Shown here: piece after piece, positions 7,360-15,718 of the stretch
How the letters are laid out: each line of letters opens with the position of its first letter
How positions within the stretch are numbered: the stretch's first letter is position 1
Assembly: GCF_019448255.1 (NCBI RefSeq)
Contig: NZ_CP080410.1
Span: forward strand, 2,356,001-2,420,000
Length of the DNA stretch: 64,000 nt
Direction of reading: 5' to 3'
From: Qipengyuania flava
GTDB lineage: Bacteria; Pseudomonadota; Alphaproteobacteria; Sphingomonadales; Sphingomonadaceae
Notes under the pieces: model-generated
What the model was told of the DNA's origin: nothing
Databases searched by the model: none
What the model saw: the letters and a program-made list of their open reading frames with translations, nothing else
Position numbers and translations under genes: made by a program

Positions 7360-9501
7360 TTAGCCGCGCCGCCAGTCGTGGTACTTCTCGACCAGCTTCA
7401 ACAGGCCTTCGGGCTTGTGCTTCTTCTTCCATTCGCCGGCCGCGAACTTGTTGGCTTCGGCCATGGTCGGGTAGGAATGGATCGTGCCGAGGATCTTGTT
7501 GAGGCCCAGCTTGTGCTTCATCGCGAGGACGTATTCGGCCAGAAGCTCGCCCGCATGCGCACCGACAATGGTCGCGCCAAGGATCGTGTCCTTGCCGCCC
7601 GCCGGGGTCAGCACCTTGACGAAGCCCCTGGTCTCGCTTTCGGCAATGGCCCGGTCGAGATCGTCGAGGTCGTAGCGGGTCACTTCATAGTCGATGCCCT
7701 GCTCCTTCGCTTCGGTCTCGTTGAGGCCGACGCGTGCGACTTCGGGGTCGAGGAAGGTGACGGCCGGGATCACGCGGTAATCCGCCTTGAACTTCTTGAA
7801 CTGGCCGAACAGCGCGTTGACGCTGGCGAACCACGCCTGGTGGCTGGCCGTGTGGGTGAACTGGAAGGGTCCGGCCACATCGCCTGCGGCAAAGATATTG
7901 GGGTATTTGGTCGCGAGGAACTCGTCCGTCACGACTGTCTTGTCGGTATCGATACCGATGTCTTCGAGCCCGTAGCCCTTGAGGCGCGCAGCGCGGCCCA
8001 CGGCGACGATCAGGGTGTCGAAGGGAATGGCGATCTCCTGGCCGCCGTGTTCTGCAACGAGCTGTCCCTTGTCGACCCGGACGGCGCGATGATCGGTGAG
8101 CACTTCGACGCCCGATGCTTCGAGCGCGGACTTGGCGAGCGCGGAGACTTCGTCATCCTCGCGGCCGAGGACGCGGTCCGCCATCTCGACCTGCGTGACC
8201 TTGGACCCGAGTCGGGCGAGCGCCTGCGACAATTCGCAGCCAATCGGCCCGCCGCCAAGCACCGCCACGCGCGCGGGCGCTTTCTCCATGGTCGCAAAGG
8301 CGTCCCACATGGTGTCGCTGGTGAGATAGCCGCTGCCCTCCAGCCCTTTGATCGGGGGAACGAAGGGTTCGGCGCCGGCGGCAATCACGATGGCGCGCGT
8401 GGTCAGGCGCTGGGTGCCGCCATCGTTGCGAGCGATCTCGACGGTCCAGGGGTCGATGACCTTGGCGTAGCCTTCTACCACATCGACGCCGAGGCCTTCG
8501 TAGCGCTCGACGCTGTCATGCGGTTCGATGGCTTTTACCGCGCCCATGACGCGCGCGATGGTTTGGCCAAACGGCACCTCGGGCTCGGCCGCCTTGAGGC
8601 CATAGCGGTCCGCGTGGCGCATCTGCTCGGCCACCTTGGCGCTCTTGATCAGCGCCTTGGACGGCACGCAGCCGGTGTTGAGGCAGTCGCCGCCCATCTT
8701 GTTGGCTTCCACCAGCGTGACCTTGGCCTTCACGGTCGCCGCGATCAGCGAGGAGACGAGCCCGGCCGAGCCTGCGCCGATAACCACAAGGTTGCGGTCG
8801 AAGCTCTTGGGCTTGGTGTAGGCGGCGTAGACCTTGCGGCGCTTGATCACGGCGATGATGCCCTTGGCGATCCACGGCACGAAAGCGAGCGCGGCGAAGG
8901 AGCCCAGCAGCATCGGGGAGAGCAGCCCGCTCGCGCTCTCGATCTGCGCCAGCTGCGTGCCGGCGTTCACATAGGCGATGGTGCCGAGCAGCATGCCGAT
9001 CTGGCTCACCCAGGCGTAGGTGAAGGTCTTCATCCGGGTCAGGCCCATGACGAGGTTCACCACAAAGAAGGGAAACAGCGGGATCATGCGGATGGTGAAA
9101 AGGTAGAAGGCCCCGTCGCGCTCAAGCCCGTCGTTGATCGCCTTCAGCCGGTCGCCAAAGCGCCCCTCGATCGTATCGCGCAGGACATAGCGCGCGGAGA
9201 GGAAGGCAAGCGTTGCGCCCAGCGTGGACGCGAAGGAGACGAGGATCGTGCCGACCAGCAGTCCGAACAGCGCACCCGCCGCCAGCGTCAGGATGGCGGC
9301 GCCCGGCAGCGATGCGGCGGTCACGGCCACGTAAATCGCGAAGAAGCCAGCAAGCACGGGGGCCGGATTGTCGCGGTAGAAGCTGTCCCATTGGCCGACA
9401 GCGCCCTTGATCCCTTCGATCGTCAGCTGTTCGCCGACATCGAAATAGAAATAGCCGGCGACCAGGGCCGCCAGGGCTAGGAGGATGAGTAGTTTCTTCA
9501 T
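7360..9501 (-). CDS. Bifunctional TVP38/TMEM64 membrane domain and FAD-dependent disulfide oxidoreductase
   Basis: The 713-residue protein is a fusion. Residues 1-225 form a TVP38/DedA-like membrane domain with several helices and the motif SLPGAAILTLAAGALFG. From about residue 236 (NLVVIGAGSAG) a class I pyridine nucleotide-disulfide oxidoreductase follows, with the redox-active pair Cys273 and Cys278 in GGDCLNTGCVPSK, an NAD(P) motif (LGGGPIGCELSQALARLG) and AAGDVAGPFQFTHTASHQA. The end has IHSYPTMAEANKF, the position of the active-site His. The C-terminal vicinal cysteines of mercuric reductase are absent, so it is not MerA. The fusion architecture is known in other bacteria; its substrate is not. 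A second FAD oxidoreductase gene lies 45 bases upstream on the same strand. Confidence 0.9.
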   Translation of the reverse strand: MKKLLILLALAALVAGYFYFDVGEQLTIEGIKGAVGQWDSFYRDNPAPVLAGFFAIYVAVTAASLPGAAILTLAAGALFGLLVGTILVSFASTLGATLAFLSARYVLRDTIEGRFGDRLKAINDGLERDGAFYLFTIRMIPLFPFFVVNLVMGLTRMKTFTYAWVSQIGMLLGTIAYVNAGTQLAQIESASGLLSPMLLGSFAALAFVPWIAKGIIAVIKRRKVYAAYTKPKSFDRNLVVIGAGSAGLVSSLIAATVKAKVTLVEANKMGGDCLNTGCVPSKALIKSAKVAEQMRHADRYGLKAAEPEVPFGQTIARVMGAVKAIEPHDSVERYEGLGVDVVEGYAKVIDPWTVEIARNDGGTQRLTTRAIVIAAGAEPFVPPIKGLEGSGYLTSDTMWDAFATMEKAPARVAVLGGGPIGCELSQALARLGSKVTQVEMADRVLGREDDEVSALAKSALEASGVEVLTDHRAVRVDKGQLVAEHGGQEIAIPFDTLIVAVGRAARLKGYGLEDIGIDTDKTVVTDEFLATKYPNIFAAGDVAGPFQFTHTASHQAWFASVNALFGQFKKFKADYRVIPAVTFLDPEVARVGLNETEAKEQGIDYEVTRYDLDDLDRAIAESETRGFVKVLTPAGGKDTILGATIVGAHAGELLAEYVLAMKHKLGLNKILGTIHSYPTMAEANKFAAGEWKKKHKPEGLLKLVEKYHDWRRG

Positions 9502-9546
9502 GATGCCCCTTTGTTGCTTCCCTTTTCGAAAGCGTCCCGTCTCCGG

Positions 9547-10665
9547 TTACACCCCGCCCGCCAGTTTCGCGAACCGTTCGATCCAGCGCGTGTCGATCCA
9601 GCGTTTGAGCCGATCGGCCCATGCCCCTTGTGCGGCCAGGGGACCATAGGTCGCAGCACCCGCCCCGTCTCCTGTCGAAAGCAGATAAAGGCTCGCCGGG
9701 CGCGGGTGGTAGGAGGCAAGGCTCCCCTTCCCGTCCAGCGCATGCCGGAGATTCTGCGCAAGCACCGGTCCTGTGTGCACGGCATGGACACCCGAGTGCG
9801 GGACAAAGCGGTCCTGGCGAGAAGCCACGTCTCCAGCTGCGAAGATGGTTGGATGCGAGAGCGAGCGCTGGTGCCGGTCGACCGCGATAAAGCCGTGCTC
9901 GTCGACCGCGAGACCGCTTGTCCGTGGCCATTCGGGCGCGCCTGCGGGCAAAGCCGCGAGCACGGCGTCGAGGGGCTCAAGCGAGCGCTCACCCGCCATG
10001 AGGACACCGCTCTCGAACCGCGCGTTCTCCTCGATCACCTCGATGCCCTGCGCCGCAAGTTCGCGGCGGACCAGTCGCCGGGCGCGCTTGCCAAAGCTGG
10101 CGAGCAGTCCCTCGGCACCGGCAACAAGCACGACCGTGCCGCGTGCGCCCAGTCGTTTTCGCAAGGCGAAGGTCAGTTCCACACCGCCGGCGCCACCGCC
10201 GAGAACGGCTACTCGCAAGCCGGCTTCATCGTGTGCGGAAAGCCTTTCTTCGAAGCGTTCGAGGAAGGAGGTAATCGGGCGCACATCGAGAAGGCGCGGA
10301 TCATCGCCAACCATCTCGCGGGCCGCGCCTACCCCGCCCGTATCGATCGAACACCAGTCGAACCCGATCGCATCGCCGGATTCTGTGGTGAGGCTGCGCC
10401 CGTCATCTCCAAGGCCATTGCAGCGGTCGTAGACCATCGTGATCCCCGCCCGCTCCGCGAGCGCGTGCAGGTCTATCAGGCCGTCATTGACGCCGTAGTC
10501 GCCAGCGAGCGTCCCGGGAATCATCCCCGAATAGCGTGCGTGGCGTCCCGGTGAGAGGAGGATGTGCCGGCCTGCGGGCGTGCCGTTCTCGATCCAGTCG
10601 GCAAGAACCCCAAGATGCGCGTGTCCGCCACCAACAAGCACCAGCCGCGCGTGATCAAGCCTCAT
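9547..10665 (-). CDS. FAD/NAD-dependent oxidoreductase of the SelD-N-terminal type
   Basis: The 372-residue protein begins RLVLVGGGHAHLGVLADW and continues with LSPGRHARYSGMIPGTLAGDY, a pattern I know from the oxidoreductase domain that is fused to the N-terminus of SelD in some bacteria and also occurs alone (TIGR03169 type). A second dinucleotide fold, VAVLGGGAGGVELTFALR, and the FAD motif IFAAGDVASR are present. The fold is related to type II NADH dehydrogenases, but there is no membrane-anchor C-terminus. No selD is visible in the window, so a selenium link cannot be claimed. It probably forms a two-gene unit with the TVP38-oxidoreductase gene downstream. Confidence 0.82.
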   Translation of the reverse strand: MRLDHARLVLVGGGHAHLGVLADWIENGTPAGRHILLSPGRHARYSGMIPGTLAGDYGVNDGLIDLHALAERAGITMVYDRCNGLGDDGRSLTTESGDAIGFDWCSIDTGGVGAAREMVGDDPRLLDVRPITSFLERFEERLSAHDEAGLRVAVLGGGAGGVELTFALRKRLGARGTVVLVAGAEGLLASFGKRARRLVRRELAAQGIEVIEENARFESGVLMAGERSLEPLDAVLAALPAGAPEWPRTSGLAVDEHGFIAVDRHQRSLSHPTIFAAGDVASRQDRFVPHSGVHAVHTGPVLAQNLRHALDGKGSLASYHPRPASLYLLSTGDGAGAATYGPLAAQGAWADRLKRWIDTRWIERFAKLAGGV

Positions 10666-10722
10666 GGGCGTGCGGAGTGTCGCCGGGCGTGCAGTATGTC
10701 AATCAAATGCAGGGAAACACAA

Positions 10723-10812
10723 TGGCGGAGAGGGTGGGATTCGAACCCACGATACGGTTGCCCGTATACCGCATTTCGAGTGCGGCGCATTCGACCTCTC
10801 TGCCACCTCTCC
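10723..10812 (-). tRNA. tRNA-Ser (anticodon CGA)
   Basis: The minus strand folds as a class II tRNA. The acceptor stem pairs GGAGAGG (10806-10812) with CCTCTCC (10727-10733); the discriminator is G and the CCA end is encoded (10723-10725). The anticodon stem CCGCA/TGCGG encloses the loop CTCGAAA, so the anticodon is CGA, which reads the serine codon UCG. A long variable arm (TATACGG...CCGTAT) and the T-loop GGTTCGAATCC are present, as expected for tRNA-Ser. Confidence 0.96.
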
Positions 10813-10974
10813 GCTTGTGTAGGGTGCGCTTGCGGGCCTGAGGCCCCGGTCGAAGCGAGCGCGCCGATTAGCCGAGCCACTCTGCCTTGCCAAGCCCCTT
10901 TTCGCGAGAATTCGGGGGATCGATTTCGCAGCCCCATTGTATCGCTGCGCCCCAGCCCCATATTCTCTGCACTC

Positions 10975-11355
10975 ATGGATCGTGCTCACTATTTCTCCGC
11001 CCAGGCCGGTCGCACCATCGTTGCCCCGCGCCGCCTCAAGACCCGCTTCGCCATCGGCGATGTGGTGAAACACCGCGTGTTCGATTTCCGCGGCGTGATC
11101 TTCGATATCGATCCGGTCTTCGCCAACAGCGAGGAATGGTACGAAGCGATCCCGGAAGAAATCCGGCCGGACCGCGAACAGCCCTTCTACCACCTGCTCG
11201 CCGAGAGCGATGACAGCGACTATGTCGCCTATGTCAGCCAGCAGAACCTGGTGATGGATTCGATCTCCGGCCCGGTTTCACACCCGGACGTGCACCAGTA
11301 TTTCGAGCAGTTCGAGAACGGGCGCTATCGCATGCGCCGCAGCATGACGCACTGA
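10975..11355 (+). CDS. hspQ: Heat shock protein HspQ (YccV family)
   Basis: The 126-residue product starts at ATG 10975 (MDRAHYFSAQAG). It contains the HspQ/YccV core KTRFAIGDVVKHRVFDFRG, then DPVFANSEEWYEAIP, RPDREQPFYHLL and YVSQQNLV. HspQ binds hemimethylated DNA in vitro and in E. coli acts as a specificity factor for Lon protease; the role here is inferred from family. In-frame sequence upstream of 10975 runs across the tRNA-Ser gene and is not coding. It stands alone between the tRNA and a convergent ABC permease gene. Confidence 0.92.
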   Translation: MDRAHYFSAQAGRTIVAPRRLKTRFAIGDVVKHRVFDFRGVIFDIDPVFANSEEWYEAIPEEIRPDREQPFYHLLAESDDSDYVAYVSQQNLVMDSISGPVSHPDVHQYFEQFENGRYRMRRSMTH

Positions 11356-11386
11356 TCCTGGCCCGGCCGCATCCGCGGCCCCAGGC

Positions 11387-12286
11387 TCAGTTCTTGATCT
11401 TCCAGCCGGACTTCAGCAGCGCATAGGTGCCGAGCGCGAGCAGTGCGTTCAGCACCAGCAAGCCTGCGCCCGCCATCAGCACCGCGCTGCTATCGCCAAT
11501 GTCGCTCTGGCCGAGGAAGCCATAGCGGAAGCCGGAAATGACGTAGAAGAACGGATTGGCGTGGCTGACCGCCTGGAAGGCAGGCGCGAGCCGGTCGATC
11601 ACGTAGAAGGTGCCCGACAGCATCGCGAGCGGAGCGATCACGAAATTGGTGACGGCCGCGTTGTGGTCGAACTTTTCCGCCCAGATCGATGCGAGCAGCC
11701 CCAGCAGGGCCAGCATGACCGCGCCCATCAGGCCGAACCACAGCACCGCCCAGGGGGCCGCCATCGAGAGGCTGACACCCGGATAAAGCATCATGGCGCC
11801 CGACACGACGAAGCCGACTGCGATGGCGCGGGTCACCGCAGCGCCGACGATCCCGGCCATCAGCTCGCCTTCCGAAAGCGGCGGCATCAAGAGGTCGATG
11901 ATCGTCCCCTGGATCTTGCCCGAGAGCAGCGAAAAGCTGGAATTGGCGAAGGCGTTCTGCATCATCGCCATGGCGATAAGGCCCGGCGCGACGAAGGTCG
12001 GGAAGTTCACGCCCAGCACTTCGCGCCCGCCGCGCCCCAGCGCGACCGAGAAGATGACCAGAAAAAGCAGCGTCGTGACGGCCGGGGCCCAGATTGTCTG
12101 CGTCTGGACCTTGAGAAACCGCCTCACCTCCTTCATATAGAGGCTCCACAGGCCAATCCCGTTGATCCCGCGGATCACCGGGCGTCCCCGCGGCGGAAAC
12201 CGGCCCTCCCCTCCGGCATTACCCTCTACGAACGAGGCGTCCGGGTTTTCGCTTCCGGGCGAGACGGGCTGGGCTTGATCGACCAT
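11387..12286 (-). CDS. ABC-2 type transporter permease
   Basis: The 299-residue membrane protein starts at ATG 12286 (MVDQAQPVSPGSENPD), after which about 45 polar residues precede the domain. It has six predicted helices and ABC-2 permease features: LWSLYMKEVRRFLKVQTQTIWAPAV at the amphipathic start, FVAPGLIAMAMMQNAFANSSFSL, and LSGTFYVIDRLAPAFQAVSHANPFFYVISGFRYGF. Such permeases export polysaccharides, lipids or drugs together with a separate ATPase. No ATP-binding gene is adjacent, which is unusual because the two are normally paired; the partner must be elsewhere. The gene is divergent from gcrA. Confidence 0.88.
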   Translation of the reverse strand: MVDQAQPVSPGSENPDASFVEGNAGGEGRFPPRGRPVIRGINGIGLWSLYMKEVRRFLKVQTQTIWAPAVTTLLFLVIFSVALGRGGREVLGVNFPTFVAPGLIAMAMMQNAFANSSFSLLSGKIQGTIIDLLMPPLSEGELMAGIVGAAVTRAIAVGFVVSGAMMLYPGVSLSMAAPWAVLWFGLMGAVMLALLGLLASIWAEKFDHNAAVTNFVIAPLAMLSGTFYVIDRLAPAFQAVSHANPFFYVISGFRYGFLGQSDIGDSSAVLMAGAGLLVLNALLALGTYALLKSGWKIKN

Positions 12287-12358
12287 GGGGGCGCGACTAG
12301 GCCCAAGCGTCACGGCATGCAAGCCGCGGCGTCGAGACACGAGATACAGGACTGCGCA

Positions 12359-13042
12359 ATGAGCTGGACCGACGAACGGATCGCAACGCTTAAGAAGATG
12401 TGGGAAGGCGGATCGACCGCCAGCCAGATCGCCGAAGAACTGGGCGGGGTGAGCCGCAACGCCGTGATCGGCAAGGCCCACCGCCTTGGCCTCAAGTCGC
12501 GTCCCTCGCCGGTCAAGGCCAACGACAAGAAGAAGGCCCCGGCCAAGAAGCCGGCTGCGCCCAAGCCCGCCGCCAAGAAGGCCGCGAAACCGGCCGCGCC
12601 GAAGCCGGCGCCCGCTGCCCCGGCAAAGCCTGCTCCTGCGAATTCTGCACCCAAGCAGGACGCCGCTGTTCCCTCGCAGCCGCTGCCCAACAAGACGCCG
12701 GACCTGCCCAAGATCGTCTCGATCGGCCCGGGCGGCTTCCAGCGCCAGGGCCCCGGCGACCAGCAGGCCCCGATCCCGCCCGCGCCCCCGCGCCGCCTCG
12801 TGCCCGCAAAGCCCAGCCCCGAGATCGCTGACAAGACCAGCCTGCTGGACCTGTCGGACAAGGTCTGCCGCTGGCCGATGGGCCACCCGGGCGAACCCGA
12901 TTTCCATTTCTGCGGTGAAGCGGTGAACCCCGGCTTCCCCTATTGCGTCGAACACTGCGGCCGGGCCTATCAGGCACAGCTGCCCCGCGGTGCGCGCCGT
13001 CCGCCTCCGCCGCTGCCGTTCGGCGGACCGCGCGTTCGCTGA
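12359..13042 (+). CDS. gcrA: Cell cycle regulator GcrA
   Basis: The 227-residue protein starts MSWTDERIATLKKMWEGG, followed by SASQIAEELGGVSRNAVIGKAHRLGL, the GcrA DNA-binding helices. The C-terminal part has CRWPMGHPGEPDFHFCG and YCVEHCGRAYQ, the conserved Cys/His region that contacts sigma-70. Between them lies a 100-residue Lys-Ala-Pro-rich linker, longer than in Caulobacter. GcrA is an alphaproteobacterial factor that binds sigma-70 RNA polymerase and acts at promoters methylated by CcrM at GANTC. I saw no GANTC in the 70 bases just upstream of the gene. Confidence 0.95.
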   Translation: MSWTDERIATLKKMWEGGSTASQIAEELGGVSRNAVIGKAHRLGLKSRPSPVKANDKKKAPAKKPAAPKPAAKKAAKPAAPKPAPAAPAKPAPANSAPKQDAAVPSQPLPNKTPDLPKIVSIGPGGFQRQGPGDQQAPIPPAPPRRLVPAKPSPEIADKTSLLDLSDKVCRWPMGHPGEPDFHFCGEAVNPGFPYCVEHCGRAYQAQLPRGARRPPPPLPFGGPRVR

Positions 13043-13179
13043 TTTTCACTTTCCGGGTCGCTTCGCATCCCTTCCGAGTGCGGGAGGGTGAAAGAATTAA
13101 GCATGTAGATTGACCTTCCGCTGACCGGCGGAGGTTACGATCATGCCGTATCGAAGCACCACGGGGGTCGTACGCAGGA

Positions 13180-14367
13180 ATGGATTGGGCAAGCGTCACC
13201 TTTGGCGCCTTTCTCGGAGTTGCGGGCACCTTCGGGATGCTCGCGCTCGCGCTGTTTCCGATCATGCGTCGCGGCTTCCTCGTGTGGATTGCGCTGCGCA
13301 CGCTCGCCTTTTGCGTCATGGGCCTGGCCCTCTTCCCGCTCGAGCTTCCCGATTGGTTTCCTTCGGGAGCCGCGCGCGTCGACATTGGCGAGATCGCGCT
13401 TTCCCTGGCGGTGGCGTGCACGGGCCCGTTTCTGGCCGCCTATCTGGAAGATGAGCCGCGCCTGGCCCGGGCCCGGTTCTGGCTGACCATGTTTTTCCCG
13501 ATCGGTCTCGCATCGGGTGCTGCGACGGCCCTGGCGCCATGGTGGGGCTGGATGGACCGAGTGCACGACGTACTCATTCTTTCAGTAATCCTGATGCTGG
13601 TGGCCACTCTGGCCTTCGCCGTGCGTACCGGCAGCCGTGCAGCGCGCTTCCAGGCCGTGGGCTATGCCCCTCTGATCGTAGTCGGACTGGTGGTGCTGAC
13701 CTACGAGCTGAGCACCGGGACACCGATGCCCTATTGGCCGGTGGCGGCCCTGTTCGCCGTAACGGTGGACTTCATCGTAACCGGTGTCGGCGTGATCGAC
13801 GGGTTCATGATCATCAAGCGCCAGCGTGATGCGGCGGTGGCCGACGTTCGCGAGGCGCGGATCGCGGTTGCCACGGACCCTCTGACCAACATCGCCAACC
13901 GGCGCGGGCTTGCCCTGCGTTTCCGTGACCAGAACCAACAACGGCCGCGCGGGTTGGCGGTGATCGACTGCGACCACTTCAAGCGCGTCAACGACATGTT
14001 CGGACATGATGTGGGCGACGAGGTCCTGATCGCGGTGGCGGATGGCCTGCGCCATGAAGACGTGTTTCCAGCGAGGCAGGGCGGCGAGGAGTTCGTGGTC
14101 CTGATCTACGGTAACGATTGGCAGCGCCTTGCCGAAACCGTGCGCCGCCGCATCACGATCTCGGTGCTGGAGCTCGTCCCCGAAGTGTCCTTCCCGGTTA
14201 CGGCGAGCGCCGGCCTGACGGAAATTGCGGAGCACGACACGCTCGACAGCGCGATGAAACGCGCCGACCGGGCCCTGTTCGCAGCGAAGGACGCCGGGCG
14301 CGATCGCCTGCTGGTGGAATCGGAATGCGGCACAATCGGGCCGCACCTCCTCCACAGCGTAGTCTAG
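13180..14367 (+). CDS. Diguanylate cyclase with N-terminal membrane domain
   Basis: The 395-residue protein has seven probable N-terminal helices (residues 1-210) and a C-terminal GGDEF domain that makes cyclic di-GMP from GTP. Visible motifs are DPLTNIANRRGLALRF, DCDHFKRVNDMFGHDVGDEVL and the active-site loop GGEEF. An RHED (RxxD) lies upstream of GGEEF but with six residues between instead of the usual five, so product inhibition at an I-site is uncertain. The only in-frame start is ATG 13180, with AGGA directly against it; a much better ribosome-binding site (GGAGG, about 13128-13132) serves an ATG at 13143 in another frame. The signal sensed by the membrane part is unknown. Confidence 0.88.
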   Translation: MDWASVTFGAFLGVAGTFGMLALALFPIMRRGFLVWIALRTLAFCVMGLALFPLELPDWFPSGAARVDIGEIALSLAVACTGPFLAAYLEDEPRLARARFWLTMFFPIGLASGAATALAPWWGWMDRVHDVLILSVILMLVATLAFAVRTGSRAARFQAVGYAPLIVVGLVVLTYELSTGTPMPYWPVAALFAVTVDFIVTGVGVIDGFMIIKRQRDAAVADVREARIAVATDPLTNIANRRGLALRFRDQNQQRPRGLAVIDCDHFKRVNDMFGHDVGDEVLIAVADGLRHEDVFPARQGGEEFVVLIYGNDWQRLAETVRRRITISVLELVPEVSFPVTASAGLTEIAEHDTLDSAMKRADRALFAAKDAGRDRLLVESECGTIGPHLLHSVV

Positions 14368-14437
14368 CAATCGCGACTGGCCAGACGCGGCGGGTTCGCT
14401 AGAGTCGCCGCCAACCAGCAATCCGGGAGAGAATCCG

Positions 14438-14959
14438 ATGCCGCTTTCGCTACACGCCGCCTATGTCCCCAGCGCCCTGCAGATGCTGGGCACCGCCACT
14501 CACCTGATCGACACGGCCGAGAAATGGGGTGTCGAGAACGAGTGCAGCGAAGGCGAGATTATCGGCACGCGCGTGTTCGAAGACATGCTGCCCTGGTGTT
14601 ACCAGATCAAATGCGTCGCCGAGCACACGCAGGGTTCGATCGAGGGTGTGCGGGCCGGTGTCTATTCGCCCGATCTCAACCCGCCGCCGACGAGTTTCGA
14701 GGCCCTGCGCACGAAAATCGCGGGCGCAGTCGATGCGATGAACGCGCTGACCGAGGACGAGATGGAGGCCATGATCGGCCAGCCCATGCGGTTCGAGTTC
14801 AAGGATCGCGGCATGGACTTCACCGCCGAGGACTTCCTCCTCAGCTTCAGCCAGCCGAACTTCTATTTCCATTGCGCCACCGCCTACAACATCCTGCGGA
14901 TGAAGGGCGTGCCGGTGGGCAAGATGGATTTCATGGGCCGGGTCAGGATCAAGGCCTGA
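14438..14959 (+). CDS. DUF1993 family protein
   Basis: The 173-residue protein matches the DUF1993 pattern: MPLSLHAAYVPSALQMLGTA at the start, RVFEDMLPWCYQIKCVAEH and FSQPNFYFHCATAYNILR near the end. The family has a DinB-like four-helix form with conserved His residues that may bind a metal; function is unknown. The start ATG at 14438 is preceded by GGGAGAGAAT. It follows the diguanylate cyclase on the same strand after 70 bases and is convergent with the next gene. Confidence 0.85.
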   Translation: MPLSLHAAYVPSALQMLGTATHLIDTAEKWGVENECSEGEIIGTRVFEDMLPWCYQIKCVAEHTQGSIEGVRAGVYSPDLNPPPTSFEALRTKIAGAVDAMNALTEDEMEAMIGQPMRFEFKDRGMDFTAEDFLLSFSQPNFYFHCATAYNILRMKGVPVGKMDFMGRVRIKA

Positions 14960-14969
14960 CGCCTAGCCA

Positions 14970-15650
14970 CTAGCGCTTGCGGGCGAACCAGATCGTGTGG
15001 CGCGGGCCCTTGTTGTTGGGCCGCGCGCGCACTTCGCGCACCTCGACGTCGAAGCCGCTTTCTTTCAGCCGCACGGTGAACTTGTGGTCGGGCGCCGCCG
15101 ACCAGACCGCGAGGATACCGCCCGGACGCAGCGCGTCGCGCGCCTTGGCAAGGCCGGTCTTGGTGTAGATGCGATAATTCGCATCGCGCACGATCCCGTC
15201 GGGGCCATTGTCGACATCGAGCAGGATCGCATCGTATTTGTCGGTTGTGCCGTCATTGGCATCGTCGATCAGCGCGGCCACGTCGCAGATGACGACCTTG
15301 CCGCGCGGGTCGGACAGGCTCTCGCCCGTCAGATGCGCCAGCGGCCCCTCCGCCCATTCGAGGATTTCCGGCACGATTTCCGCCACGGTGACCGACCCGC
15401 CCTCGGGCAGCTTGTCGAGCGCGGCGCGGAAGGTGAACCCCATGCCATAGCCGCCGATCAGCACGCGCGGGCGCGGTGCGTCGAGCTCGGCCAGCGTCAG
15501 GACGGCGAGCTGCTCTTCGGAGTACTGCATGCGCGTGCTCATCAGCTCGTCACGGCCGAGCATGATGATGAAATCGCGGCCGTGGCTGACAAGCGTCAGC
15601 GTCTCGCCGTCGGGCACTTGCGCGGTGGCCAGGGTTTCACGGGGCAGCAT
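14970..15650 (-). CDS. Spermidine synthase-like SAM-dependent protein
   Basis: The 226-residue protein has a Rossmann methyltransferase fold with RVLIGGYGMGFTFRAALD (motif I), EIVPEILEWAEGPL (motif II) and YDAILLDVDNGPDGIV. This matches spermidine synthase-like proteins that share the aminopropyltransferase fold. It is shorter than true SpeE (about 280-300 residues) and motif I is GGYGMG rather than GGGDGG, so the aminopropyl activity is doubtful. It follows pnp on the same strand, separated by a strong terminator hairpin. Confidence 0.75.
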   Translation of the reverse strand: MLPRETLATAQVPDGETLTLVSHGRDFIIMLGRDELMSTRMQYSEEQLAVLTLAELDAPRPRVLIGGYGMGFTFRAALDKLPEGGSVTVAEIVPEILEWAEGPLAHLTGESLSDPRGKVVICDVAALIDDANDGTTDKYDAILLDVDNGPDGIVRDANYRIYTKTGLAKARDALRPGGILAVWSAAPDHKFTVRLKESGFDVEVREVRARPNNKGPRHTIWFARKR

Positions 15651-15660
15651 TCCATAATCT

Positions 15661-15700
15661 CCAAAGCAAAGGGGCCGCAGGCGGACCTGCGACCCCTTCG
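15661..15700 (-). terminator. Intrinsic terminator after pnp
   Basis: On the minus strand AAGGGGTCGCAGG pairs with CCTGCGGCCCCTT around the loop TCCG (15669-15698, one G-T pair) and is followed by TTTGCTTTGG. It separates pnp from the spermidine-synthase-like gene, whose start is only about 10 bases further on. Confidence 0.75.
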
Positions 15701-15718
15701 TTACTGACTAGCGAAGGA

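Noticed and set aside
6910-9480. 856-codon open frame opposite the TVP38-oxidoreductase gene
   Set aside because: Antisense shadow of a gene with clear FAD and NAD motifs; the translated product is rich in Arg, His and Gly without domain features.
7360-9501. Mercuric reductase call
   Set aside because: The C-terminal vicinal cysteine pair and the N-terminal metal-binding domain of MerA are missing, and there is no mer operon.
13143-13454. 103-codon frame with the best ribosome-binding site before the diguanylate cyclase
   Set aside because: It overlaps the GGDEF gene in another frame and its protein is Arg-rich without recognisable features; kept only as a remark on the start of the real gene.
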